DNA from: Bdellovibrio sp. GT3
GTDB taxonomy: Bacteria > Bdellovibrionota > Bdellovibrionia > Bdellovibrionales > Bdellovibrionaceae
DNA length: 64,000 nucleotides
Direction of reading: 5' to 3'
NCBI RefSeq assembly: GCF_037996765.1
Contig: NZ_JBBNAD010000004.1
Span: forward strand, 558,001-622,000
Shown: one piece after another, positions 8,319-16,649 of the stretch
Layout: every line of letters starts with the position of its first letter
How positions within the stretch are numbered: the first letter of the stretch is position 1
Program-made: the position numbers and the translations under genes
Notes under the pieces: model-generated
The model's database searches: none
What the model was told of the DNA's origin: nothing
The model's input: only the letters and a program-made list of their open reading frames with translations

Positions 8319-10268
8319 TTAAGCGGCTTTGATTTTTTTTGCCGGCAATAGCTCGGTGATATAAGGCACTTCAACCAATAGGGAAGTGCCTTTTCCATTT
8401 TCAGAGGTGACGCTGACGACACCGCCCAGATTTTCTGCAGCGTATTTAATCGCATCCATACCCACGCCACGCCCTGAGGTTTCAGTGACCTGTTCGCGGG
8501 TGGAGAACTGGCTGTCAAAGATATGCTGAATCACTTGTTCATCTGACTCTGCGGAAACATCCAGGCCCTTGGCTGTCAGTTTCTTGCGAATGATTTCCGG
8601 ATTCACCCCAGCACCATCATCTTTGATGCGGATTTGCAGCCAATCGACGTCCGGTTTTCTTAGAACATCAAACTGCACGGTGATCGTGCCGGCTGCTGAT
8701 TTGCCGGATTCCTCGCGCTGAGAAGGGGCTTCAATTCCATGATCCACAGAGTTGCGGAAGGAGTGCACGAAAGTCGCAAACAAACCGGAATAGATCTCTG
8801 GCAATACTTTGATCTCAGAATTATTGAAGATCACCGGATTTAGTTGCTTATCCTGCTTTTCAGCAAGCCTCAGAGCGACATCACTATAGGAAGTAAAGAA
8901 TGAACCAATCGGTTCCATCAAAAAGTCATTCATGATCATGCGGGCAGCAGCGCCGCCTTGTGGAAGATTTTTTAACTCATCCAATGTGTGCTGCAATTTG
9001 CTGACAGGGATTTCCAGCTGGCGTTCCTGTGACAGCGCTTTGTGACCCAGGATCTCCGTGGTTTTATCCAGGAATTGCGCAAAGGATTTTTCCACCAAGT
9101 GGCTTTCCTGTTGCAGCTTCTGGTATTGTTCAGCACTGCGGGATTCTTTGAACTCTGCAAGCAGAGTCTCGGCCTTGTGGCAGTATTCCGTCATGTCCTG
9201 GATAGAGAACAGAGCGGCTCCGCCTTTCAGGGTGTGCAGCTGGCGGAAAAGGGATTCGTCGTCAGCGGACTCCCAAGAGGCAGTAAGATCATTTTTCAAT
9301 TCCTGCAGCATGGATTCAGACTCGCGCACAAAGCGACCGATCTGGTTTTTATTCTGAACCATGTTGATGATAAGGTTTGCATAGGCACGGTCTTTTTCCG
9401 CCTGCTCCTGTGCTTCCACCAGTCGGGTGATATCAGAAGCCACCATCACGATGCCTTCCATTTTCCCTTCGCTATTGCGAAGAGGGAAGTACTCAAGGGA
9501 AATATGGTTGCCTTGGGAATGAGGGTATTTTTCCGGGCCCAATGGTGCCAGATCCTCAAAAGGCAGCATCTCCATAAAAACGGTTTTCATCCATTTTTGG
9601 AAGCCATCCACTTTTTTCTCTGGAAGTTTCAAAACATCCCAGATGTTTTTTCCCTGAGGGCGGTCCTCGATGGTGTTTTCACAGGCGCGGGAAGTGATTT
9701 CCAGTACGCGGCCTTCTTCGTTGAAGATCAGGAAGCCCTGATTCAAACTGTCGAGGAGGGCAGTCATCATTTGATTCAAACGGGACAATTCGGCCGTGCG
9801 ATCCGCCACCATCTTTTCGAGATTTTTAGAGTAGTTTTCAAGCTGAACTTTGGCGTCTTCAAGATCTTTGATGACGTCCTCTTTTTGCTCCAGCTCCGCA
9901 CGATATTTTTTTTGCAGACGTTCTTCCAAAGTCACGTCGCGCACGAAGACGATCCAGTTCTTATCGCCCATGGAATCGAACACCGGTTGCAGGGTCAGTT
10001 GAACCTTGCCTTCGCCGCCTTGGGGTGTTTGGAAAGTGACTTCCTTGTAGGGAGTCGGATCGCAGATATGTATAAGTTTATCCAGGCTCTCGATCGGTTC
10101 GCTGAAGGTGAACAAGTCCAAAAACTTCATTGTCCCGCGAGTGATCTTTCGGACGGAAAGACCGCAGACAATCGCCGCTGTTTCGTTGCAATAGATGACC
10201 CGTTGTTCTGCATTCAGAACAAATACGGGCTCTAGCAAGGTGTCGAACAGCGAGTATTGTATTTTCAT
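8319..10268 (-). CDS. PAS-PAS-HPt-ATPase histidine kinase (CheA-like core)
   Basis: 649 residues, soluble. A PAS domain spans ~5-115, a coiled coil 115-165, a second PAS ~165-290, then an HPt domain with LHTLKGG in which His345 is the predicted phosphorylated residue. A helical dimerisation-like segment (~410-470) precedes a CheA-type ATPase with N-box HSFRNSVDHGIEAP (~502-515), DDGAG (550-554) and SGRGVGMDAI (598-607). The CheA regulatory (CheW-like) domain and a receiver domain are both absent, so phosphate must pass to a separate protein. Its start overlaps the stop of the upstream FecR gene (ATGA), so the pair is likely translated together. The partner regulators are inferred to be the nearby CheY-like or REC-PATAN proteins. 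Confidence 0.88.
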   Translation of the reverse strand: MKIQYSLFDTLLEPVFVLNAEQRVIYCNETAAIVCGLSVRKITRGTMKFLDLFTFSEPIESLDKLIHICDPTPYKEVTFQTPQGGEGKVQLTLQPVFDSMGDKNWIVFVRDVTLEERLQKKYRAELEQKEDVIKDLEDAKVQLENYSKNLEKMVADRTAELSRLNQMMTALLDSLNQGFLIFNEEGRVLEITSRACENTIEDRPQGKNIWDVLKLPEKKVDGFQKWMKTVFMEMLPFEDLAPLGPEKYPHSQGNHISLEYFPLRNSEGKMEGIVMVASDITRLVEAQEQAEKDRAYANLIINMVQNKNQIGRFVRESESMLQELKNDLTASWESADDESLFRQLHTLKGGAALFSIQDMTEYCHKAETLLAEFKESRSAEQYQKLQQESHLVEKSFAQFLDKTTEILGHKALSQERQLEIPVSKLQHTLDELKNLPQGGAAARMIMNDFLMEPIGSFFTSYSDVALRLAEKQDKQLNPVIFNNSEIKVLPEIYSGLFATFVHSFRNSVDHGIEAPSQREESGKSAAGTITVQFDVLRKPDVDWLQIRIKDDGAGVNPEIIRKKLTAKGLDVSAESDEQVIQHIFDSQFSTREQVTETSGRGVGMDAIKYAAENLGGVVSVTSENGKGTSLLVEVPYITELLPAKKIKAA

Positions 10269-12115
10269 TTTACGAATGTTTCGTTCTTCTGATGGTAAAC
10301 CGTAAATTCGCGTTTATCCGCCCATTGCGATGGACTGTCGCCCTGTGCTTCCGCGCGCACGCGCCAGTAGATTTTGCCCAATGGAATTTTGGACTTAATC
10401 AGGAAGCGGTTGGTCGGCATTGTCGAAGTGTAAAGGATCCTGGAGAAGTCCTCCGTATTGGAAACTTCCACTGTGTATCCAGTGGCACCGGCCACTTTTT
10501 TCCATTCAAGCCAGATGAATGGTTCCTGTTGTGTTTGCAGGAAGATGGACATGTTGTTAAACGGTTCCATCAATTGCGGCACAGTCAGAATCGGGCGCAT
10601 GTCATCGACATTGATATGTCCGATATCACTTGGAGGACTTAGTTGTCCTTTAGGGCTGACAGCATAAACACGGTAGTAGTGCTGGCCTTTTTCCACTTGC
10701 GACCACAAAGTCTCGGTGTTTGGCACGTCATAAGTTTGTGGGGTTTGGAAATTAAGATCTTTGGAGACCTGCACGCGATAGCCACGGGTTTTCGCCACGG
10801 GTTTCCATTCCAGTTTCGGTGCCATTTCGCTTGCCGGGCGACGCTCTTCAGGACGTGGCAGGCGGAATTTGATGTCTTTGGCAATCAACTCTGGACGATC
10901 CGGGATCGGTTCTTTCTTCGCAGTCACTTGAACAGTGAAGGGAACTGATGCAGACCATGCGGAATTTTTCTTGTCAGTTGTAGCGCCACTGACACGAACC
11001 CAGTAAGTGCCTGTTGCCAGGCGGGGCGTCAGGATACTTTGAACGCCAGCATTGCCTTCTTTAACGATGGCAGAGAACTGTTCATCCCTGGAAATTTGCC
11101 AGTGATAGGATTTTAGCAAAGGAGCCGCGGACCAGCGAACCTCGGTGGAGATAGCCAGTTGTGACGGATCATTCGTTTCAATTTCCATCTGGAAGCGGGC
11201 GTCAGTGGTTGGGGACGTAATGACCGGAGCATCCAAATGCGCCAGAGTCATCTGACGAATTTCCGAAAAGCCCACAGTTCCATTTTTATCGTAAGCTTTC
11301 ACGCGCCAGAAATAAGGACCTGGCTCCAAAGGTTCGACGACATCCGTTTTGCCTTCAGCGGTTTCTTTAAGTACAGCCACATGGTCAAACTGACCGTTTG
11401 GTGAAACTTCCATTTCAAAGCGGGTGATGTTGCCATTACCTCTCCATGCAAATGGCATGGCGTCGTCAGGATTTTCTCTGACAAACACTGTGTTGTTCGG
11501 AGTTTGCAGCTCGATGGTTGGTTTTACCAAAGGCTTCATACCTTGCTGAGATACGGCAACAGGTTGGGACTTTTGCAGAACTTTGCGCTCTTTCTTGTCC
11601 TGATAATTCAAGTCGCCGGAAAGCAGGCGAAGATCGACGTTTCCAGAATGCGATTTTTTGAATTCGATTTTACCGGAACCATCCAGGTTGAACTCTTTTT
11701 CGCCGGATTTGATCTTAAGCGCGGTGCCTTTGGTGATATCACCCACCAAGTTACCATAACGAAGGTCCAGCATCATCTGACCGTTCTTCATGTTCAAAGT
11801 GATCAATGAGTTCGGAGAGATGCGGATGATAGTGCCATCCTGAAGACGAATTTGAGCTTCGGATCTTTCACCAGTATAAATGGAATCGTTATCAAAGATC
11901 TGGTCTTCGCGATTGGCTGGCAACCAGCTGAATGTGTCCAGATTTTTTCGACGCACGTCATTTTGAGAAGTGGCGACAGAGCCAATTAAATCCAGCTGAC
12001 TGTTGTTGGATTTAGGGAATAGCAAAGAGTCATCGTACAAGAAGTACGAAAAGAGCAGTAGAACAAGTACTGCGATTGTAAATATGGTTTTCTCAGTTTT
12101 GCCTAAACGTGACAT
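10265..12115 (-). CDS. FecR-domain protein with fibronectin-III-like repeats
   Basis: 616 residues. One membrane segment (~9-28) anchors a periplasmic protein. A FecR domain follows (~60-180, with SIYTGERSEAQIRLQDGT and ISPNSLITL). From ~205 to 605 there are four Fn3-like modules, each with a W and a YFWRVKA/TYWVRVS/YYRVYAV/IYWRVRA strand. FecR domains sense or transmit signals across the periplasm, and related proteins bind peptidoglycan. Here the gene is translationally coupled (ATGA) to a cytoplasmic PAS-HPt kinase, so it may be an envelope sensor or scaffold feeding that kinase; this is inference because the cytoplasmic tail is only about 8 residues. Confidence 0.82.
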   Translation of the reverse strand: MSRLGKTEKTIFTIAVLVLLLFSYFLYDDSLLFPKSNNSQLDLIGSVATSQNDVRRKNLDTFSWLPANREDQIFDNDSIYTGERSEAQIRLQDGTIIRISPNSLITLNMKNGQMMLDLRYGNLVGDITKGTALKIKSGEKEFNLDGSGKIEFKKSHSGNVDLRLLSGDLNYQDKKERKVLQKSQPVAVSQQGMKPLVKPTIELQTPNNTVFVRENPDDAMPFAWRGNGNITRFEMEVSPNGQFDHVAVLKETAEGKTDVVEPLEPGPYFWRVKAYDKNGTVGFSEIRQMTLAHLDAPVITSPTTDARFQMEIETNDPSQLAISTEVRWSAAPLLKSYHWQISRDEQFSAIVKEGNAGVQSILTPRLATGTYWVRVSGATTDKKNSAWSASVPFTVQVTAKKEPIPDRPELIAKDIKFRLPRPEERRPASEMAPKLEWKPVAKTRGYRVQVSKDLNFQTPQTYDVPNTETLWSQVEKGQHYYRVYAVSPKGQLSPPSDIGHINVDDMRPILTVPQLMEPFNNMSIFLQTQQEPFIWLEWKKVAGATGYTVEVSNTEDFSRILYTSTMPTNRFLIKSKIPLGKIYWRVRAEAQGDSPSQWADKREFTVYHQKNETFVK

Positions 12116-12155
12116 AAATCTCCCGTGAATCTCTTCGGTTAAGTGGGGAAATTAA

Positions 12156-12184
12156 TTTACAGACCTTTGGCTAACTTATATGAG
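12156..12184 (+). promoter_or_regulatory. possible sigma-70-like promoter
   Basis: TTTACA (12156-12161) and TATGAG (12179-12184) are spaced by 17 bases, about 40 bases before the GTG of the SpoIIE gene. Both hexamers deviate from consensus, so this is weak evidence. Confidence 0.25.
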
Positions 12185-12225
12185 AATTTCTTTTCGGGAT
12201 TCCTGTTACGGGGCATACTAACTCT

Positions 12226-14061
12226 GTGAAAAAACGTGGATTATCAATAAGATATAAAGTTCTTTTGCTACTAACTTCCATCCCTTTGATTACATTGACG
12301 GCATATCTGGTGCTGGCAATGCGAATCTTTGAAGATGATAAAATTGCTTACGTATTTGACTCATCAAGTACCATGTCGGGCACAATGGCGGCTCAAATTA
12401 AGACACAGCTTAATGCCGTGTTGGGCACAGCCAAACCGATCTATCAGGATTATTTGTCCGTGTATAAGTTCACACCCGTGGCGAAATCCATTTTCGACAA
12501 TGAAGACAACATCGAGAATGTGATCGTCTTTACTCCGAATGAGCAGGGGCAATATCAAAAAGCTGCGTTCCTGGAAAAGATAGCTGGTGGTTCAGACGGT
12601 TTTCTGAATTCCATTCAGAGCAAGCTGCCAATGTATTTCACAGAGGTGGATGCGAGCCAGCGTATCGTGAAAGTTCCCTTCAACGATGATCGCGTGTTGA
12701 TCATGGATAAAGTCTGGAATCAGGATAAAACCAAAGCGACGATTTTCGTTATTCTGGTCAGAATGGGCGAAACGGCGGAGATGTTTAAAGGTGCGACTTC
12801 GCAGCACATGTATCTGGTTTCCGCGGATGGAACTGTTTTGTTCGGGCCAGAGAATCTGGTGGGGCAAAACCTGAAAACAACGGTGGCACCGAATTTCCTG
12901 ACGGACCCGACAAGCAGAATCCCGCAAGGGGCGGAAACTGTGAAAGCCGCAAATGGTGTGGATTATCTGGTGTCATTTTCAAAAGCCGGCTTCGGTGATC
13001 TGACAGTTGTCACGACCATTGAAAAATCCAAAGCTTTGAGTGCGGTTCAGATCCTGATCCGAAAATCTTTGATCTTCTTTGGTATCTTGATTTCCCTGAC
13101 AGTGATCATCAGCTTGTTTGCCTCCACGGGATTGACTCAGGCTTTGACTCAGTTGTTCACCGCAACCAAAAAAGTTTCGGAAGGTGATTTCAACGTGCGT
13201 GTAAAAGTGGACTCCAACGATGAAGTGGGCAGCCTAGCTGACAACTTCAATCTGATGGCGGCCGAAGTGTCCCGTCTTTTGGAGCAAACTGCTGAAAAAG
13301 CCCGTATGGAATCCGAGCTGCAAACTGCCAAAACGGTGCAGGAAACTCTGTTTCCGGAAGCACGCGCCAAGATCGGTCCACTTTCAATTGCAGGTTTTTA
13401 CGAGCCGGCATCTGAGTGCGGTGGCGACTGGTGGCATTACTGCAAAGTTGGCGAAAAAATCTTCCTGTGGATCGGGGATGCAACTGGACACGGAGCCCCT
13501 GCCGCTTTGATCACAAGTGCCGCGAAATCCGCTTCGACAATCATCGAACAACTGGATATTTCTCCGGCAAAGGCGATGGAACTGTTGAATCGTTCGATTT
13601 ATGATGTTTCCAAAGGGCGCATTATGATGACGTTCTTTTTGGCCTCTTTTGATTTGCAGACGGGACGCCTGGTCTATTGTAACGCTTCTCACGAGGCGCC
13701 ATTCCTGATCAAGAAATCAGATGATCCATTGAAGAAGAAGGATCTGGTGGCTTTGAATGAAGTGAACAATCCAAGATTGGGTCAGTCACGTGAATCGGTT
13801 TATGAACAAACCAGCATTCAGGTCTCTGAGGGTGATGCCGTTTTCTTCTATACAGATGGAATTCCGGATATTCAGGATCCCGCAAAAACATCCTGGGGTG
13901 AACGTGAGTTCATCAAGGCTTTGATCGCTGCAAACAAGGATTTTCCTTCTGTGGCGGATTCCGTGGATCGTTTTGCAACAAGTTTCCAGACGCATCGCCA
14001 AGGAGCGCCTTTGGTCGATGACGTGACATTTTTTGTGGTTAAAAACGACGGCATTCAGTAA
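12226..14061 (+). CDS. membrane SpoIIE/RsbU-type PP2C serine phosphatase with HAMP
   Basis: 611 residues, GTG start. Membrane segments at ~11-33 and ~270-295 flank a periplasmic sensor region that looks like a Cache domain. A HAMP domain follows (~298-350; SEGDFNVRVKVDSNDEVGSL), then a coiled linker and a SpoIIE-type PP2C phosphatase (~385-605). Metal-binding motifs are seen in ECGGDWW, WIGDATGHGAPAAL, FYTDGIPDI and VDDVTFF. The family dephosphorylates STAS proteins in partner-switch systems; the next gene encodes exactly such a STAS-like protein 33 bases downstream. No HPK-like anti-sigma kinase of the RsbW type is nearby, so the third partner is unknown. Confidence 0.9.
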   Translation: MKKRGLSIRYKVLLLLTSIPLITLTAYLVLAMRIFEDDKIAYVFDSSSTMSGTMAAQIKTQLNAVLGTAKPIYQDYLSVYKFTPVAKSIFDNEDNIENVIVFTPNEQGQYQKAAFLEKIAGGSDGFLNSIQSKLPMYFTEVDASQRIVKVPFNDDRVLIMDKVWNQDKTKATIFVILVRMGETAEMFKGATSQHMYLVSADGTVLFGPENLVGQNLKTTVAPNFLTDPTSRIPQGAETVKAANGVDYLVSFSKAGFGDLTVVTTIEKSKALSAVQILIRKSLIFFGILISLTVIISLFASTGLTQALTQLFTATKKVSEGDFNVRVKVDSNDEVGSLADNFNLMAAEVSRLLEQTAEKARMESELQTAKTVQETLFPEARAKIGPLSIAGFYEPASECGGDWWHYCKVGEKIFLWIGDATGHGAPAALITSAAKSASTIIEQLDISPAKAMELLNRSIYDVSKGRIMMTFFLASFDLQTGRLVYCNASHEAPFLIKKSDDPLKKKDLVALNEVNNPRLGQSRESVYEQTSIQVSEGDAVFFYTDGIPDIQDPAKTSWGEREFIKALIAANKDFPSVADSVDRFATSFQTHRQGAPLVDDVTFFVVKNDGIQ

Positions 14062-14094
14062 AATTGTAGATGGATTTTTTAGGGAGAATTAGGG

Positions 14095-14565
14095 ATGAGT
14101 AAACTCGACGTAAAAATGAACAAAGCATCTGATAAGTTGTCTGTACAGATGACGGGCACAATTGACGAAGACGTTGATTTTGCACAGTTTGATTTGGGCG
14201 GAAATCAGCAGATCGAAATGGAACTGGCTGGCGTTAAGAGCATCAATTCTTGCGGTATTCGTGAGTGGATCAAATGGATGGGCACAGCGGGAGCTGCAAA
14301 CATCACTTTTGCCAACTGCCCGAAGGTGATCGTTGATCAAATCAACATGGTGGATGGCTTTTTGCCGAGTTCTGCGAAAGTTTCTTCGTTCTTCGTTCCT
14401 TATTACAACGATGATTCCGGTGCGGAAAAGAATGTCTTATTCCGATACGGTACTGAATTCAAAGAGGGTTCAGTGACGCCACCACAAGGTATTAAGGACG
14501 AAGAAGGTAACGAAATGGAAATGGACGTTATCGAAGCCAAATACTTTAAGTTCATCAAGAAGTAA
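14095..14565 (+). CDS. STAS-like anti-anti-sigma-type protein
   Basis: 156 residues; AGGGAG lies 8 bases before the ATG. The first ~100 residues match the STAS fold pattern: a beta hairpin, then AGVKSINSCGIREWIKWM, where Ser52 occupies the place of the phosphorylatable serine in DSxG motifs. The usual Asp before it is replaced by Asn51. A C-terminal extension of ~55 residues (two acidic stretches, ending YFKFIKK) is not typical of the family. Location right after the SpoIIE phosphatase suggests it is that enzyme's substrate. A hairpin terminator follows. Confidence 0.75.
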   Translation: MSKLDVKMNKASDKLSVQMTGTIDEDVDFAQFDLGGNQQIEMELAGVKSINSCGIREWIKWMGTAGAANITFANCPKVIVDQINMVDGFLPSSAKVSSFFVPYYNDDSGAEKNVLFRYGTEFKEGSVTPPQGIKDEEGNEMEMDVIEAKYFKFIKK

Positions 14566-14570
14566 AAACC

Positions 14571-14591
14571 CCAGACAAGAGTCTGGTTTTT
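14571..14591 (+). terminator. intrinsic terminator
   Basis: CCAGAC (14571-14576) pairs with GTCTGG (14581-14586), loop AAGA, followed by five T. It lies directly after the STAS gene stop. Confidence 0.8.
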
Positions 14592-14682
14592 GGGTCCAGA
14601 AAACGAAGCGAGTGCTGCAGTCCAGCCTCGCTTTTTTAATTTCCTCCTTAATTTACGCAAGGTTATTACCGACAAGTGAGTC

Positions 14683-16620
14683 GTGAGCGAAAATAAAAGT
14701 AAAATCCTTATTTTGGAAGATGACGAATCGGTCTCTGCGGCACTGAAGGAAATTCTGGGCCGGGCAGGTCATACCGTCTTCGTGGCAAGTCGTCCTGATG
14801 AAGCGACGACCTTGCTGACTTCCAATAATATCGAATTTTTATTTTGTGACTGTATGTTGCCGCAAATGACGGGGATTGATTTCATCACTCGTGTGCGCAC
14901 CGAACATCCTAATTTGCGTTTTAAAGTCGTTTTGATGAGCGGTATCTTCACGGATAAAGCATTCATTCAGGAATCCACGAATAAAACCCAGGCCCTGGCG
15001 TTCTTGCGTAAACCGTTTGAAATGGATCAGGTGTTGAAGCTGGTTAAAAGCGAATCCTCTTCCAAGGAAGAAACGGCCAGCGCGCGTAAACTTTTATATC
15101 AAATGTTTTCAAATCCCAAAGTCACCAATCGTCAAAAGCGCAAGGTGATCGAGTCCATCGAGGAGGTCAGTGGCTTTGACTTGCCATTCCTGTATTCCTT
15201 GCTGGTCGAGACGAAGAGCTCCGGGTATTTGAATATCTATAACTCTGACGGTTCTGTCTCCGGTATTTCCTTCTGCAATGGCAACATTGTGGGAGTGGAC
15301 GTGGATGACAAGACAACATTCCTGGGTGAGATGCTGATTCAAAGTGGTTATGCCACTCCGGAAGACGTGCAGACGGCATTGCGTGACAAGAACAATCGCC
15401 GAATTGGTAATTATCTTATTCAGAACAATCAACTAAGTCCTCATGCTTTTGACGTGATCCTGATGGAGCAAATGAATATCCGTCTGGTAAAAACGATCGT
15501 GGATGAAAAAATCCGCGTGAATTTTGCGGCAGCAGAGGTTGAAATGTCGAATCCAAGCATCGATGCCGATGCGTTGTCATACTATCTGCATGACTGGATT
15601 GCTTCGAAGCTGTCTTTGAATTGGTTGAAGTCGTTCTATATGATCTGGACGGGCAACGTGATTGCCAAGAGTCCGACCTATGTGGATGATCACCCGGCAT
15701 TGAGTATGTCGATGCTTAAATCCCTTGATGGATTCATGGCTAAAATTGACGGGGAAACCACGATCAATAAACTTTTGGATGTTAAAGGTTACACCGAGAT
15801 CGGTGTTTACAAAGCGGTTCACTTCTTGTTGACGAAGGGTTTGATTGTGTTTGCTCAAAGAGCGGCATTTGAAAGTCCGGAAGTGCAGATGAAGTCCTTG
15901 CAAAAAATCTGGAGCAATCTGGAAGGCAAGAATGGCTTTGAAATCGTCACCTACATGGAAAGCGGTACGATGGGATCGTCGCTGGAAAGTGTGCTTGAGG
16001 ATTTCCTGACGACTTTGGGGCCGGCTCCTGCAGATGACAGATCTGAAGTGGCTGCTCTTTGGAGAAAAATCAAAAAAGAAGCTGAAGATGCAGTTCTAGT
16101 TGCACAGGACTCCAATAAAGCGACACAGTTCCGTCAGGAAGCTCAGCGTTCTGAGGCCGAGAATAAACTGAAAGCCAATAGTTTGATGGAAGACATCAAG
16201 AAGGCATTGCAGTACACGCAATACGCGAAGGCAATGCCGATGGTTGCAGAAGTCAGCAAGCTCAATCCATCCCAGGCGCAAATCCATCTTTATGGATCGT
16301 GGGCTAAACTGGGTGTGGCGGAAAAAGCAGACGGTGTTCGCCGTGCAGCTCTGTGCAAAGAAGTTGAAATGGATATGATGCAGATTCCACCGGATGAGCG
16401 CTATGATGCCCTTTATCCGTTTGTCTCTGGTTTGTTCCAAAAAGTTCGTGGTGATGTTGTGGGAGCACGCAAGCAGTTTGAAAAGGCGATTGCGATGGAT
16501 GCATCCTTCATGTCGGCTCGTCGTGAGTTGGCGTCACTGGGAGCTTCGAAACAACAAAAGCAGGATGTCTTCAACATGGACCTGAAACAAATGGTTTCAG
16601 GGTTCTTCAAAAAGAAATAA
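14683..16620 (+). CDS. response regulator with PATAN (DUF4388-like) and TPR-like regions
   Basis: 645 residues, GTG start. An N-terminal receiver domain (~1-125) has acidic Asp13-Asp14, phospho-acceptor Asp56 in LFCDCMLP and Lys in FLRKPF. Residues ~165-300 resemble a PATAN/DUF4388 domain (SGYLNIYNSDGSVSGISFCNGNIVGVD, then FLGEMLIQSGYAT and IGNYLIQNNQLS). A helical region and a C-terminal TPR-like segment (~520-620: AKAMPMVAEVSKLNPS, ARKQFEKAIAMD) follow. PATAN domains are linked to motility and polarity control in deltaproteobacteria and cyanobacteria. It is probably an output of the neighbouring kinase, which is inference from position. Confidence 0.85.
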   Translation: MSENKSKILILEDDESVSAALKEILGRAGHTVFVASRPDEATTLLTSNNIEFLFCDCMLPQMTGIDFITRVRTEHPNLRFKVVLMSGIFTDKAFIQESTNKTQALAFLRKPFEMDQVLKLVKSESSSKEETASARKLLYQMFSNPKVTNRQKRKVIESIEEVSGFDLPFLYSLLVETKSSGYLNIYNSDGSVSGISFCNGNIVGVDVDDKTTFLGEMLIQSGYATPEDVQTALRDKNNRRIGNYLIQNNQLSPHAFDVILMEQMNIRLVKTIVDEKIRVNFAAAEVEMSNPSIDADALSYYLHDWIASKLSLNWLKSFYMIWTGNVIAKSPTYVDDHPALSMSMLKSLDGFMAKIDGETTINKLLDVKGYTEIGVYKAVHFLLTKGLIVFAQRAAFESPEVQMKSLQKIWSNLEGKNGFEIVTYMESGTMGSSLESVLEDFLTTLGPAPADDRSEVAALWRKIKKEAEDAVLVAQDSNKATQFRQEAQRSEAENKLKANSLMEDIKKALQYTQYAKAMPMVAEVSKLNPSQAQIHLYGSWAKLGVAEKADGVRRAALCKEVEMDMMQIPPDERYDALYPFVSGLFQKVRGDVVGARKQFEKAIAMDASFMSARRELASLGASKQQKQDVFNMDLKQMVSGFFKKK

Positions 16621-16647
16621 AAAAAGGCTCCTCTCAGGAGCCTTTTT
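16621..16647. terminator. bidirectional intrinsic terminator
   Basis: AAAAAGGCTCCT (16621-16632) pairs with AGGAGCCTTTTT (16636-16647), loop CTC. A and T runs on either side let it serve both convergent genes, which end at 16620 and 16650. Confidence 0.88.
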
Positions 16648-16649
16648 CA

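Noticed and set aside
9042-10235. 397-codon open frame on the plus strand
   Set aside because: It is antisense to the kinase gene, whose domains are clear; the frame has no recognisable domain.
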